A DNA stretch of 42,388 nt, taken from contig USCB01000011.1 in the NCBI GenBank assembly GCA_900553125.1, positions 1 to 42,388 of the forward strand, read 5' to 3'. This stretch comes from an uncultured Clostridium sp. Its GTDB lineage: Bacteria > Bacillota > Clostridia > TANB77 > CAG-508. A program made the translations under genes and the position numbers. Positions 17,548 to 26,609 of this stretch are shown one piece after another; within the stretch, counting starts at the first letter, position 1, and each line of letters begins with the position of its first letter. The notes under the pieces were generated by a model that worked only from the letters and a program-made list of their open reading frames with translations, was not told where the DNA came from and did not search any database.

Positions 17548-18580
17548 CTTTTTGTTCCTCCTTATCTTTTGCATTTTGTTCACTTGCATTTGCTTTTTGA
17601 CATTCTTCTTTTGATACACCATCTCTTAATGGTTGTTCTAGTATTCGTTTTAAAGTATTATCTGTTACTTTTCCATGTGCTATTTTCTCCATTAAATTTG
17701 TAAAATCTTTTTTGTCAAAATTGTCATGAGTAATTGGATTAGGTAATGTTATATTATTTATTTTTGTAATTGTTCTTGTTTCTTGCATTTCAAATATCTT
17801 TTTCATATCAGCATATAGCCAATCCTGGCTTGTTTGTTCAGCTGGAATTCCTAAAAAACCATCCCTTATGAAAACCGCTCTTGTTAAGTCGACAGATTTA
17901 TATCCATCTTCAGAATTAACAATAACCCAAGCATGTCCTAGTTCACTTGTTCCATCGACATTATATGTTTCAATCCCAGCTTTTTTAAGAATTGGGACTA
18001 AATAATCTGTATAATCCTCGCAAACACCACTAGTAATTATTCCATTATTAAATTCTGGCGGAAAATACTTTTTGGGCGCTAAAAGAAAGTCAATTAATAC
18101 TTTCGAAATATCATAATTCACATTACATTCATTTCCTTCAATAATAACTTTCTTTTTTTCTCTTAATCCATCTTCAATTTTTTGAATAACACTTTCAACA
18201 TTTAGAGACACTATATTTTTATTTCCCAAATGAGAATTTAATTCTCTTGTTATATAATTTCTTAATTCTTCTATAAATTTACTATAATTTCCACTATTTC
18301 GGTCTCTAATCTGCAGTATTTCATTATGTATTTTCGATTCTCCTTTAATAACTGAACGAGTTAGCGAAAATTCTTCATCTTCATTAGTTTTTGTTTTATT
18401 TATTGCTAATTTAAAATTATTTGAAACCATAGAAATCGTTCCTTGTGCATATCCCTTTGCAAATAAGTATGCATAATTATATCTAACATTTTCGAAAAAA
18501 TAATTCATAATAAAACGTGTTCTTTCATCTGTTGACTTTATCTCATTGGCTCTTGAAATTAGTCTCTCTATATTTTCCAT
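17537..18580 (-). CDS. Transglutaminase-like (papain-fold) cytosolic protein
   Basis: 347 residues without signal peptide or membrane helix. The C-terminal half carries a transglutaminase-core triad: Cys in SGVCEDYTDYL (about residue 190), His in LGHAWVIV (about 218) and Asp in KSVDLTRAVF (about 231). The N-terminal half is helical and lysine/glutamate-rich. Possible activities are protein cross-linking, deamidation or proteolysis; the sequence does not choose among them. The start ATG follows AAGGAA. It is followed with an 11-base overlap by the small protein gene, which may be its partner. Confidence 0.75.
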   Translation of the reverse strand: MENIERLISRANEIKSTDERTRFIMNYFFENVRYNYAYLFAKGYAQGTISMVSNNFKLAINKTKTNEDEEFSLTRSVIKGESKIHNEILQIRDRNSGNYSKFIEELRNYITRELNSHLGNKNIVSLNVESVIQKIEDGLREKKKVIIEGNECNVNYDISKVLIDFLLAPKKYFPPEFNNGIITSGVCEDYTDYLVPILKKAGIETYNVDGTSELGHAWVIVNSEDGYKSVDLTRAVFIRDGFLGIPAEQTSQDWLYADMKKIFEMQETRTITKINNITLPNPITHDNFDKKDFTNLMEKIAHGKVTDNTLKRILEQPLRDGVSKEECQKANASEQNAKDKEEQKDEH

Positions 18581-18611
18581 CTTCCTATTTCCTTCCCATC
18601 ATTCTAAAATT

Positions 18612-19118
18612 TCAATTCATTTCATATAAATAAGATATCATTTCATATTGATTTTCTCCAATTGACATCCATTTGATACTTGAAGCAATTCCTCCCATCG
18701 ATTCATAGAATTCTCTCGCAGAATAATTTTTCTTAAGGCACCATAAAATTAACTTTCTTTTTCCAATAGTTTTACATTCATTAATGACATATTTAATTAA
18801 TTTTTTTCCAATACCATTTCTTTTTAATTCAGGTTTTACATATATTCCTATTAATTCACAGTCTGCTTCAGTATTATTTTCGTAGTTGTAACTATATCCA
18901 CAAAATCCAACTACTGTTTTGTTCATTTCTGCAACAATAAAGTTTTGCTTACTAAAATTTGCCATATTTTTTCTGATTACTTGTTCAATACTCATATTAT
19001 CTAAATATTCATTGTCTATAATATTTTTGTAAGCATTTTGCCAACCGTTTACTTTAATCGCTGAAATTGCTTCTATGTCGTCTATTTTGGCTTTCCTAAT
19101 TTTTATTTTATTTATCAA
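18612..19118 (-). CDS. GNAT family N-acetyltransferase
   Basis: 168-residue acetyltransferase with the acetyl-CoA loop VKPELKRNGIGKKLI, followed by KLILWCLKKNYSAREFYE. It starts at a TTG (19118) seven bases after AAGGAG. It is a recent paralogue of the N-terminal domain of the 13768-14862 fusion, with most substitutions conservative, so the duplication is young. It ends with its own stop codon where the fusion continues into a second domain. Confidence 0.88.
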   Translation of the reverse strand: MINKIKIRKAKIDDIEAISAIKVNGWQNAYKNIIDNEYLDNMSIEQVIRKNMANFSKQNFIVAEMNKTVVGFCGYSYNYENNTEADCELIGIYVKPELKRNGIGKKLIKYVINECKTIGKRKLILWCLKKNYSAREFYESMGGIASSIKWMSIGENQYEMISYLYEMN

Positions 19119-19226
19119 ATTTTTTCTCCTTAAATTTTATACTTTTTATGTAATAATTAAGAAATCTTTTATGATATCTTTATTACTCGTATTTCTTTCT
19201 ATCTATAACAAGCGTTGTTAATTTTA

Positions 19227-19694
19227 TTATGTTAAAAAATTTATTTCTTCAACAATATGATTTCTGCCATTCATCATAACACTTATACTATTAGGATGTA
19301 TGTCATAATTATATAATTCATTAATATTTATCCATTTAAAATTTATCCAATCAGATTCTTTACTCTTAAATGATTCTTCTTGAATTTCTCCATCGTATAT
19401 GCATTTATAAGTCATTGTAATTTCATGAATTTTGTTTTCTCTTTTAGTTACAAATTCTTCACTAACACCTATAAATTCAAATTTTAAATTTTCATATCCA
19501 AGTTCTTCACATATTTCCCTCTTTATTGCATTTTCGCTTTTCTCAAATTCTCTAACTTTACCACCTGGTAACATATAAAAATTCATATCATTTCCACGAA
19601 ATATCAATATTTTTGTTTTTTCCTTATTATATATCAATGCTGACACTCTATATGCAAAATTATAATGATCATTTTGATATTTAATATCACTCAT
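19227..19694 (-). CDS. Nudix hydrolase
   Basis: 155 residues. The full Nudix box is present in the zero frame: GGKVREFEKSENAIKREICEELGY (G, five residues, E, seven residues, RE, two residues, EE, x, G). The flanking LPGGK and C-terminal HEITMTYKC strand suggest an ADP-ribose or NTP pyrophosphatase-like subtype. The ATG at 19694 follows GGAGG by eight bases. It lies 15 bases downstream of the second DUF4143 ATPase, likely in one transcript. Confidence 0.85.
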   Translation of the reverse strand: MSDIKYQNDHYNFAYRVSALIYNKEKTKILIFRGNDMNFYMLPGGKVREFEKSENAIKREICEELGYENLKFEFIGVSEEFVTKRENKIHEITMTYKCIYDGEIQEESFKSKESDWINFKWININELYNYDIHPNSISVMMNGRNHIVEEINFLT

Positions 19695-19709
19695 TTTGAA
19701 TTCCTCCAT

Positions 19710-20918
19710 TTAATTATTTTCTAACAACCAATCTATTACATTAATTTTAGTTATTCCATCATAATCAGCAGATAAGTCCATATCCATTGTTATTAAATAT
19801 TTAGGGTAATGGTCTCCTGTTTTTTGTAATGATTTTAGTTCTCTTTCTAAAACTTTTTCATCTCTAACAGTAAGTGCAACTTGGAAATATTTTAATCCAT
19901 CTCGACTTTCCGCAACAAAATCTATTTCCATATCATCAACTTTCCCAACATAAACCCTATATCCTCTTCTTAATAGTTCAAGATAAACTATATTTTCAAG
20001 TATATGTCCCATATCACTATCAGATTTTTTACCTAATAGATAACTTCTTAATCCAGTATCCACTGAATAGTACTTGTAATCCCTTACCAATAAATTCTTA
20101 CCTTTAACATCAAATCTTTCTGCTTTGTATATTAAATAGCTTTCTACAAATGAAGTTATATAGTTCTCAACAGTATGATTACTTGTTGATATTCCTTTAC
20201 TTGTTAATGTATCACTTATTTTTTTGGTTGATATTGGGCTTCCTATACTATTAAATATAAATTTTAGTATATTTTCTAAAAGTGTTTTATCAGTTATTTT
20301 ATTTCTAGCCATTATGTCCTTAAAAACTACTGTTGAAAATATACTATCTAGGTATTTATTTATATCATTAATTCCTGAATCTAATACACTTATCGTTCCT
20401 GGCATTCCTCCGTTTTTCATGTATTCTAAAAATAGCATTTGATAATTATTATTATCTGGAAATGCTGATATATATTCTTTAAATGATAGTGGTAACATTT
20501 TTATTTCTACATATCTACCAGTTAATAATGTGGCTAATTCTCCAGATAGTAAAAATGCATTTGAGCCAGTTATATAAATGTCAATATTCTTTTTTATATA
20601 TAATCCATCAACGGCTTTTTGGAACTCTTCAATATTTTGTACTTCATCTAAAAAAACATAATATTTTTTATCATCTTTAACCATTTTCATAACATAATCA
20701 TATAATTCTTTGTAGCCTGAAAAATCGTATTCTAATGATTCTAAATTGATTGATATTATATGTTTATCATCAATTTTTTCTTCTTTTAAATATTCTATAA
20801 ATAACTCGAATAAAGTGGATTTTCCACATCTTCTTATTCCTGTAACTACTTTAATTAAATCTTTATCTTTCCATCTTTTTAATTCTTCTAAATATTCTAT
20901 TCTTTTTATCATATTCAT
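19710..20918 (-). CDS. AAA ATPase with DUF4143 C-terminal domain, copy 2
   Basis: 402 residues from the ATG at 20918, seven bases after AGGTGA; the longer ORF upstream covers the promoter and is not coding. Walker A GIRRCGKST, Walker B YYVFLDEVQ, YITGSNAFLLSGELATLLTGR and the DUF4143 domain (GLRSYLLGKKSDSDMGHILENIVYLELLRRGY, IDFVAESRDG). It is clearly homologous to 15147-16340 but considerably diverged, so the duplication is older than the GNAT one or the copies arrived separately. Followed by a Nudix gene. Confidence 0.88.
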   Translation of the reverse strand: MNMIKRIEYLEELKRWKDKDLIKVVTGIRRCGKSTLFELFIEYLKEEKIDDKHIISINLESLEYDFSGYKELYDYVMKMVKDDKKYYVFLDEVQNIEEFQKAVDGLYIKKNIDIYITGSNAFLLSGELATLLTGRYVEIKMLPLSFKEYISAFPDNNNYQMLFLEYMKNGGMPGTISVLDSGINDINKYLDSIFSTVVFKDIMARNKITDKTLLENILKFIFNSIGSPISTKKISDTLTSKGISTSNHTVENYITSFVESYLIYKAERFDVKGKNLLVRDYKYYSVDTGLRSYLLGKKSDSDMGHILENIVYLELLRRGYRVYVGKVDDMEIDFVAESRDGLKYFQVALTVRDEKVLERELKSLQKTGDHYPKYLITMDMDLSADYDGITKINVIDWLLENN

Positions 20919-20937
20919 AGAAATCACCTCTATAAAT

Positions 20938-20966
20938 AGTATATACTTTTTTTCGAGATTTATCAA
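20938..20966 (-). promoter_or_regulatory. Promoter of DUF4143 ATPase copy 2
   Basis: Minus-strand TTGATA (20961-20966) and TATACT (20938-20943) are 17 bases apart, about 20 bases before the chosen start codon. Confidence 0.6.
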
Positions 20967-21017
20967 TAGTTTTGGAAATATTTTTCCAAAGCTATTGCTT
21001 TCTGCCAAGTTTTAGAA

Positions 21018-21050
21018 AAAGACTATCAATTCTATAAAATGATAGTCTTT
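21018..21050 (-). terminator. Terminator after the membrane-protein gene
   Basis: AAAGACTATC / GATAGTCTTT inverted repeat with a 13-base loop, just beyond the stop codon at 21065 on the minus strand. Confidence 0.7.
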
Positions 21051-21064
21051 ACAATTAGTGGTAT

Positions 21065-21901
21065 TTATTCATTTTCTTCAATATCTACCTTTTCTTTTTT
21101 CTCTTTAAAAAACTTCTTAGGATTTTGTATTGTTATATTAATATTAAATACCATTTTTACAATCCATAATAAAAATATTAATACTGCTATAGGTATTATA
21201 CAGGATGTAATCAATAATATTGCAATGCCATCTATTAAATTACTTAAAGCCTGTTTTCCCTTTTCTACTAAATTTGAAGCTCCTTCTCCTACTTTTTCAA
21301 TTCCATCCTTTACCTTAGAAAGCCATCCTTCATCTTGAGTTTCATTTCCCTCCACTTTGCTTTCTTTAGTTTCTACAGAAATTTGATCACTTTTCAAACT
21401 ATCTAGGTTTTCTTTATAGGAATCTTCTATTATATTGCTTATTTGAACACTTAATGGTATAGTTACAAATAATATCACTCCAAATACGGCAAGCTTTATT
21501 GCAAACTTCTTTACAATCTCATTTTTTATTAAAGCATAAATTCCCAATAGTATACAAGAAGCAGGTATCAATACTGTAAAGGTTATAGCCCCTGTTAAAT
21601 TTAGCATTATTTTTTCTAGGAAAATCACAACTACAATTATTAATAAATAAGAACTTAAATCCATTATTTTATTTGCAATTGGGGTTGTGCTATCTCCTGG
21701 TATAGCAGACAGTGCTATAGATGTTGCTGCACAGCCTGCTGTTATTTCTGCTACCGTCATCTTTTTATCATCTAAAGTTCGAATTGTATTTCTATGAAAT
21801 TCGTTTGATTTTGCAATTGGTGATACAACAAATATTGAAGTTATTGCTACAATTGCCAATATTGCAATATAAATAATATTTTTTATTACGATTTTTTTCA
21901 T
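21065..21901 (-). CDS. Multi-pass membrane protein of unknown function
   Basis: 278 residues, start ATG 21901 (MKKIVIKN) eight bases after AAAGGTGG. Hydrophobic helices lie near residues 6-27, 84-100, 103-125, 133-153 and 225-250. The segment DDKKMTVAEITAGCAATSIALSAIPGDSTTPIANKI precedes the second helix and resembles a motif in several clostridial membrane proteins that I cannot name. Between the last two helices is an acidic/lysine-rich, probably helical loop (LSKVKDGIEKVGEGASNLVEKGKQAL), and the tail is highly charged. No enzyme motif. It separates the ATPase-Nudix pair from the phosphodiesterase remnant. Confidence 0.65.
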   Translation of the reverse strand: MKKIVIKNIIYIAILAIVAITSIFVVSPIAKSNEFHRNTIRTLDDKKMTVAEITAGCAATSIALSAIPGDSTTPIANKIMDLSSYLLIIVVVIFLEKIMLNLTGAITFTVLIPASCILLGIYALIKNEIVKKFAIKLAVFGVILFVTIPLSVQISNIIEDSYKENLDSLKSDQISVETKESKVEGNETQDEGWLSKVKDGIEKVGEGASNLVEKGKQALSNLIDGIAILLITSCIIPIAVLIFLLWIVKMVFNINITIQNPKKFFKEKKEKVDIEENE

Positions 21902-22009
21902 TTCCATTCCACCTTTCATTTATAATATTTTCATAATAGGCTTTGTACTTTTCGCGAATTATTAAAAATATAAAAAATAGTTCTTGTCAAATAATTAAGA
22001 CCTAGTTTT

Positions 22010-22072
22010 CTCCTATTACATCTCCTGTTGGTGGCACATTATCTGCGTTATAGACATGACTAAATATTTCAT
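22010..22072 (-). pseudogene. Remnant of a second YfcE-type phosphodiesterase
   Basis: The DNA matches two separate pieces of the 16538-17083 gene fused by a deletion: the first codons (ATGAAATATTTAGT, MKYLV) and an internal stretch coding HVYNADNVPPTGDVI out of frame with the start. Only about 60 bases survive. It marks the end of a duplicated block. Confidence 0.7.
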
Positions 22073-22082
22073 TTTTACCTCC

Positions 22083-22676
22083 CTAAGTATTTTTTTCTGA
22101 AATATACCTACATATATCTCCCCAATTATTTACTTCTTTAACAAATTTATTTTCCTCTAATTTTTTCAAATTAGTATCTCTAAAATATAATGTTTTTATA
22201 TTGTTAGTAGATAATTTTTCTATTATTCTCCAATCGTCATCTATCATTACATCAATATTTTCTTTTTGGCAAACATTTAATTTATCTCCTTGTCCCCAAT
22301 AGTATTTATCAAATAAAATATTTCCTTCATCTAATATCCTTTTGGCATCCTCTTCCATTTCCTTCATAAAATTTCCATCTGGAGTTAATCCTCTTGCTGT
22401 TATAACAATAAACTCATGACCATGCTCTTTTAAATACTTATAAGCTGCAGCAAACCCAGACATTAAATTACTTTCTTTCGAAATTTGTAAAAAGAATTTA
22501 TCGGCAAAATCTTTTTGTTGTTCTTTTGTCCAATTATACCTTGCTTGAAATTTAGGTTCTTCCCTATTAACTAATTTATTTTGTTTTAAAATTGATATTT
22601 CATATAATTCCTCATATGTTCTAAAAGTTGTTTCACTATCTATTACCACTCCGTCTAAATCAATTCCTATTTTCAT
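22083..22676 (-). CDS. 5'(3')-deoxyribonucleotidase-like HAD phosphatase (NT5C family)
   Basis: 197 residues with HAD motifs: IGIDLDGVVID (nucleophile Asp and the second Asp), VITARG (motif II Thr), and DVMIDDDWRII (motif IV acidic cluster). Length and the FDKYYWGQGDKLNVC segment fit the bacterial NT5C-like family that dephosphorylates nucleoside monophosphates; the exact substrate is not determined. The start ATG follows AAAGGAG. Confidence 0.8.
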   Translation of the reverse strand: MKIGIDLDGVVIDSETTFRTYEELYEISILKQNKLVNREEPKFQARYNWTKEQQKDFADKFFLQISKESNLMSGFAAAYKYLKEHGHEFIVITARGLTPDGNFMKEMEEDAKRILDEGNILFDKYYWGQGDKLNVCQKENIDVMIDDDWRIIEKLSTNNIKTLYFRDTNLKKLEENKFVKEVNNWGDICRYISEKNT

Positions 22677-22760
22677 AACTTTTTCTCCTTTAAATTTTAT
22701 TAATATATGGAGATTATAACATATTTTTTTATATTTGTCTTAAAAAGTAGCTACAAAAGT

Positions 22761-22830
22761 AAAAAGATTATCACTTTCATAAATGATAATCTTTTTATAA
22801 AAATAAAGAATACATCATTTAATGTATTCC
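22761..22830 (-). terminator. Terminator region of secA
   Basis: Two hairpins follow the recoded secA stop: GAATACATCATTTAATGTATTC (22809-22830) and AAAAAGATTATC / GATAATCTTTTT (22761-22796), the latter with a T tract on the minus strand. Confidence 0.75.
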
Positions 22831-22873
22831 CTATTTTATAAATAATTTATATAACTTGGTATTAAATAAAACC

Positions 22874-25634
22874 CTATTTATTTCTTCCGCAACAATTCTT
22901 ATACTTCTTGCCCGATCCGGCATGGGCACAATTCATTCCTGCCCACCTTAGGAACTTCCCTAACAACAGTCCTATTAACCTCAGGATTTTCAATAGAAGA
23001 TTGTCCTCCATCAACGCTATTTATAGATTCCAAAGCAGCTTTAGTAATTTTAGCTGTTTCACTTCTTCTTAAATCTTTTTGTTGTCTTAAATTCATAAGA
23101 AGTTTAACAACATCTAGCTTAATTGCCTCAATCATTTCATCAAACATCTCTGTACCAACAATTCTGTATTGAACAACTGGGTCTTTTTGTCCCCAACCTT
23201 GAAGACCAATACCTTTTCTAAGTTCATCCATATTATCAATGTGATCCATCCATTTTTGATCAACAACTTTAAGCATAACAATTCTTTCAATTTCACGTAA
23301 TTGTTCAGCTTCAATCTCTTTTTCTTTTTCGGCATATTTTTCATGCGCTTTTCTTTGTAAGCTTGAGATAATTGCTTCTATGTCTTCTGATTTATCTTTC
23401 AATTCATCTAACATATTTATTCCAAAAGTACTTACAATCTCATTTGATAATGCCTCTATATTTAGTGAAAGTTTTCCTTTTTCATCTGATTCATGATATG
23501 TTTCAACTGTTGCTCTTGCAACCCAATCAATATAATTTGATATAACTGAGCTTAAATCCATTCCATCAAGAACTTGTTTTCTTTGAGAATAAATTTCTTC
23601 TCTTTGAACATTCATAACATCATCATATTTTAGGACATTTTTACGAATACTGAAGTTTCTTCCTTCAACTTTCTTTTGAGCATTTTCAACTGCTTTAGAA
23701 ATCATTCTAACTTCAATTGGCATATTTTCGTCAACATTTAATGCTGTATAAACTTTTGTTACTCTATCACCACCAAATATTTTCATCAAATTATCATCTA
23801 GTCCTATATAAAATTTAGAATCTCCTGGGTCACCTTGACGTCCACTACGTCCACGTAATTGGTTATCAATACGTCTTGATTCATGACGTTCTGTTCCTAT
23901 TATTTTTAGACCTCCAGCTGCTATTACTTTTTCTTTTTCTTCTTTTATTTGTTCTTGATATTTTTCATCTAATTTCTTGAATGTTTCTCTTGCTCTTAAT
24001 ATATCTTGGTCATCTGTTTCATAATATGTATTTGATTCTTCAATTAAGTTTTCAGGAACCTTGTTTGCTTTCATTTCTTGTTTTGCTAAGAATTCGCTAT
24101 TTCCTCCAAGCATAATATCAGTTCCACGTCCTGCCATGTTTGTTGCGATTGTAACTGCTCCAAACTTACCTGCTTGAGCAATTATTTCGGCTTCTTGTTC
24201 ATGATATTTAGCATTTAATACAGTATGCTTTATTCCTGCTTCTTTTAATTTTTTGCTTAATAATTCTGATTTTTCAACAGATACAGTACCAATTAATATT
24301 GGTTGTCCTTTAGCATGTGCTTCCTTAACGCTTTCTACAATTGCATTAAATTTTGCTCTTTCATTTTTGTAGATAACATCATTTTGGTCTTTTCTCATTA
24401 CTGGTTTATTTGTTGGAATTGCAACAACGTCCAAGTTGTAAATTTCCTCAAATTCGCTTTCCTCTGTCATTGCAGTACCTGTCATTCCTGAAAGCTTTCC
24501 ATACATTCTGAAGAAGTTTTGGAATGTAATTGTAGCTAACGTTTTTGATTCATCTGCTATTTTTACTTTTTCCTTTGCCTCTAGTGCTTGATGTAATCCG
24601 TCATTATATCTTCTTCCATACATAATACGTCCAGTAAATTCATCAACTATTAATACTTGTCCATCTTTTACTATATAATCTGTATCTTTTTTCATTACAC
24701 CATGTGCATGTAAAGCTTTATTTATGTGGTGTACGATACTAGAATTTTCAATATCATTTAAGTTTTCTAGTCCAAATTCTCTTTCGGCTTTTTCTATACC
24801 TTTTTGTGTTAATGTTGCAGATTTTGCTTTTAAGTCTACAATATAATCATATTTCTCATTATCTTCTTGTTGGTCAAAATCTTTAACATCTTCTTCCACT
24901 ATAACCTTTGCTTGCAATTTTCTTACAAAAGTATCTGCTTTTTTATACAAATCTGATGACGAATTTGCTCTACCTGAAATTATAAGCGGAGTTCTTGCCT
25001 CATCTATTAAAATACTATCTATCTCATCTACTATTGCAAAATGCAAACCTCTTTGTACTAATTGGTCTTTATATATAACCATGTTATCTCTTAAATAATC
25101 AAATCCAAACTCATTATTTGTACCATAAGTAATATCACTATTATACGCCTCTTGCTTTTGTTTTGGACTTTGACCAGAAACTACAAGTCCTACTGATAAT
25201 CCTAAAAATTTATATAATTTACCCATCCATTCACTATCACGCTTAGCTAGGTAATCATTTACTGTTATTACATGTACACCTTTTCCCTCTAGTGCATTCA
25301 AATATACTGGAAGTGTTGCAACTAAAGTTTTACCTTCACCTGTTTTCATTTCAGCAATTCTTCCTTGATGAAGTATAATTCCACCTATTAATTGAACATC
25401 AAAATGCCTCATTCCTAGAACCCTTTTTGATGCCTCTCTAACTACCGCAAATGCCTCTGGAAGTATATCATCTAATGTTTTTCCATTCTTCAATTCTTCT
25501 TTAAAATAAGCAGTTTTTTTAGTTAATTCTTGGTCTGATAATTTACTAATTTCATCTTCTAAACTATTAATTTTATCAACTATAGGTCTTACTTTTTTAA
25601 CCTCTTTTTCACTATATGATTTAAATAATTTCAT
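22874..25634 (-). CDS. secA: Preprotein translocase ATPase SecA, C-terminal SEC-C motif reached by +1 recoding
   Basis: Motor of Sec secretion. Landmarks in order: MKTGEGKTLVA Walker A, DEAD-like VDEIDSILIDEARTPLI, DYIVKDGQVLIVDEFTGR, TNMAGRGTDI, RQGDPGDSKFY, and the SEC-C zinc-binding tail. In the zero frame the tail breaks in the middle of the zinc motif (CPC, then CGG, then a stop at 22899). Skipping one base at CGG 22917-22919 gives CPCGSGKKYKNCCGRNK and a TAG at 22874-22876, exactly the expected end. The total is about 919 residues from ATG 25634, or 923 from ATG 25646. The start is ambiguous; 25634 better fits the GAGAGG site. An essential gene broken only at this position argues against simple decay. 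Confidence 0.93.
22917..22919 (-). other. +1 recoding site CGG-A in secA
   Basis: Zero frame reads CCA TGC CGG ATC GGG and ends six codons after the CGG. Reading TGC, skipping C, then GGA TCG GGC AAG AAG restores CGSGKK of the zinc-binding tail, with both later cysteines. Confidence 0.8.
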
Positions 25635-25679
25635 ATTCTCTTTCATCCTCTCAAATTGTTTTAAGTATTTTTCCTGTTT

Positions 25680-25708
25680 ACTATATCACTAAAATTACAT
25701 TTTAGCAA
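25680..25708 (-). promoter_or_regulatory. Promoter of secA
   Basis: Minus-strand TTGCTA (25703-25708) and TATAGT (25680-25685) with 17-base spacing, about 45 bases before the start codon. Confidence 0.6.
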
Positions 25709-25765
25709 GTTTTTTTGTAATATTATTTATATTTTAGAATAAATTTTATTATAAAATGTAGAGTA

Positions 25766-25982
25766 GGTTTAAATAACAATATATAACTAAATTCCGTATT
25801 CTCAATGTGTGACTGAAATAATTTTAGAGACTCTTTGCGGAATTTTTGGAAAATGTTTGTGGCTTTCTTTTTCCCAAAAGAAAGAGCACAGAAAAAGTGC
25901 CGAAAATCCCGCATAGAAACTCTTAAATTATGAAAGAAACCATTAAGAATACGGAATTTAGTTATATATTGTTATTTAAACC
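25766..25982. repeat. Giant hairpin element, copy 2 (217 bp)
   Basis: This fills the gap between the secA promoter and the next gene. The outer arms are about 38 bp and perfectly complementary (GGTTTAAATAACAATATA... and its complement). Next comes an internal loop with ATGTGTGACTGAAATAA opposite ATGAAAGAAACCATTAA, then an inner stem starting TTTTAGAG / CTCTTAAA and continuing TGCGGAATTTTTGG / CCGAAAATCCCGCA, tipped by a GCTTTCTTTT / AAAAGAAAGAGC hairpin. The internal-loop strand, the TTTTGGAAA block and the CTCTTAAATTATG block are shared with copy 1. The arms are unrelated to those of copy 1. Confidence 0.85.
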
Positions 25983-26007
25983 GGGCTTATATGAAAGAAG
26001 GTATCTT

Positions 26008-26571
26008 ATGTTTTTATACAATTTAAAACTAAATGGCAATAGACTAATTAAATTTCTATTTATAATTATGCTTTTAATTATTCTCGTCATATTTTCCATT
26101 GGAATTTATACTATATTTTTCAAAAATGAATCTAAAGCCGATTCTGAAATAAAACTTACGGACACAATAAAATCAGATAAAATTTTCGAAATCACTACCG
26201 AAAATTATACGAATATTTTAAAAGCCGTTACAGAAGATATTGATTCATATATAGGCTGCAAAATTCACTTTACAGGCTATGTTTATAGGCTTATTGACTT
26301 TGACAAAGATGAATTTGTATTAGCCCGTGACATGCTAGTAAATGAAAATAGTTCTCAAAGTCTTGTAGTTGGATTTTTATGTACATATGATACAGCCTAT
26401 GAATTCAAAGACAATACCTGGGTTGATATTACAGGCACTATTATAAAAGGTGAATACTATGGTGATATTGCCCAAATCAAAGTTGATAATATGTTCCAAT
26501 GCAATGAGCCTGAAGAAAAATTTGTTTCAGTCCCTGATAACAGTTATATCCCTACATCTAGTATGTTATAA
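26008..26571 (+). CDS. Membrane-anchored TIGR03943/DUF1980-like protein
   Basis: 187 residues from the ATG that follows AGAAGG; the longer ORF begins inside the hairpin element and is discarded. One membrane helix (about residues 14-36) is followed by an outside domain. The stretch ITTENYTNILKAVTEDIDSYIGCKIHFTGYVYR, FVLARDMLV and NTWVDITGTI resembles the C-terminal domain of the YcgQ/TIGR03943 family, here without the usual N-terminal helices of that family. The function of the family is unclear; in Bacillus a YcgR/YcgQ pair is linked to metal stress. Convergent with rho. Confidence 0.6.
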   Translation: MFLYNLKLNGNRLIKFLFIIMLLIILVIFSIGIYTIFFKNESKADSEIKLTDTIKSDKIFEITTENYTNILKAVTEDIDSYIGCKIHFTGYVYRLIDFDKDEFVLARDMLVNENSSQSLVVGFLCTYDTAYEFKDNTWVDITGTIIKGEYYGDIAQIKVDNMFQCNEPEEKFVSVPDNSYIPTSSML

Positions 26572-26573
26572 AA

Positions 26574-26606
26574 AATAGCTACTTATAAATTAAGTAGCCA
26601 TTTTAT
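26574..26606. terminator. Bidirectional terminator between the DUF1980-like gene and rho
   Basis: TAGCTACTTA / TAAGTAGCCA stem with A-rich and T-rich flanks, placed between two convergent stop codons. Confidence 0.8.
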
Positions 26607-26609
26607 TTT

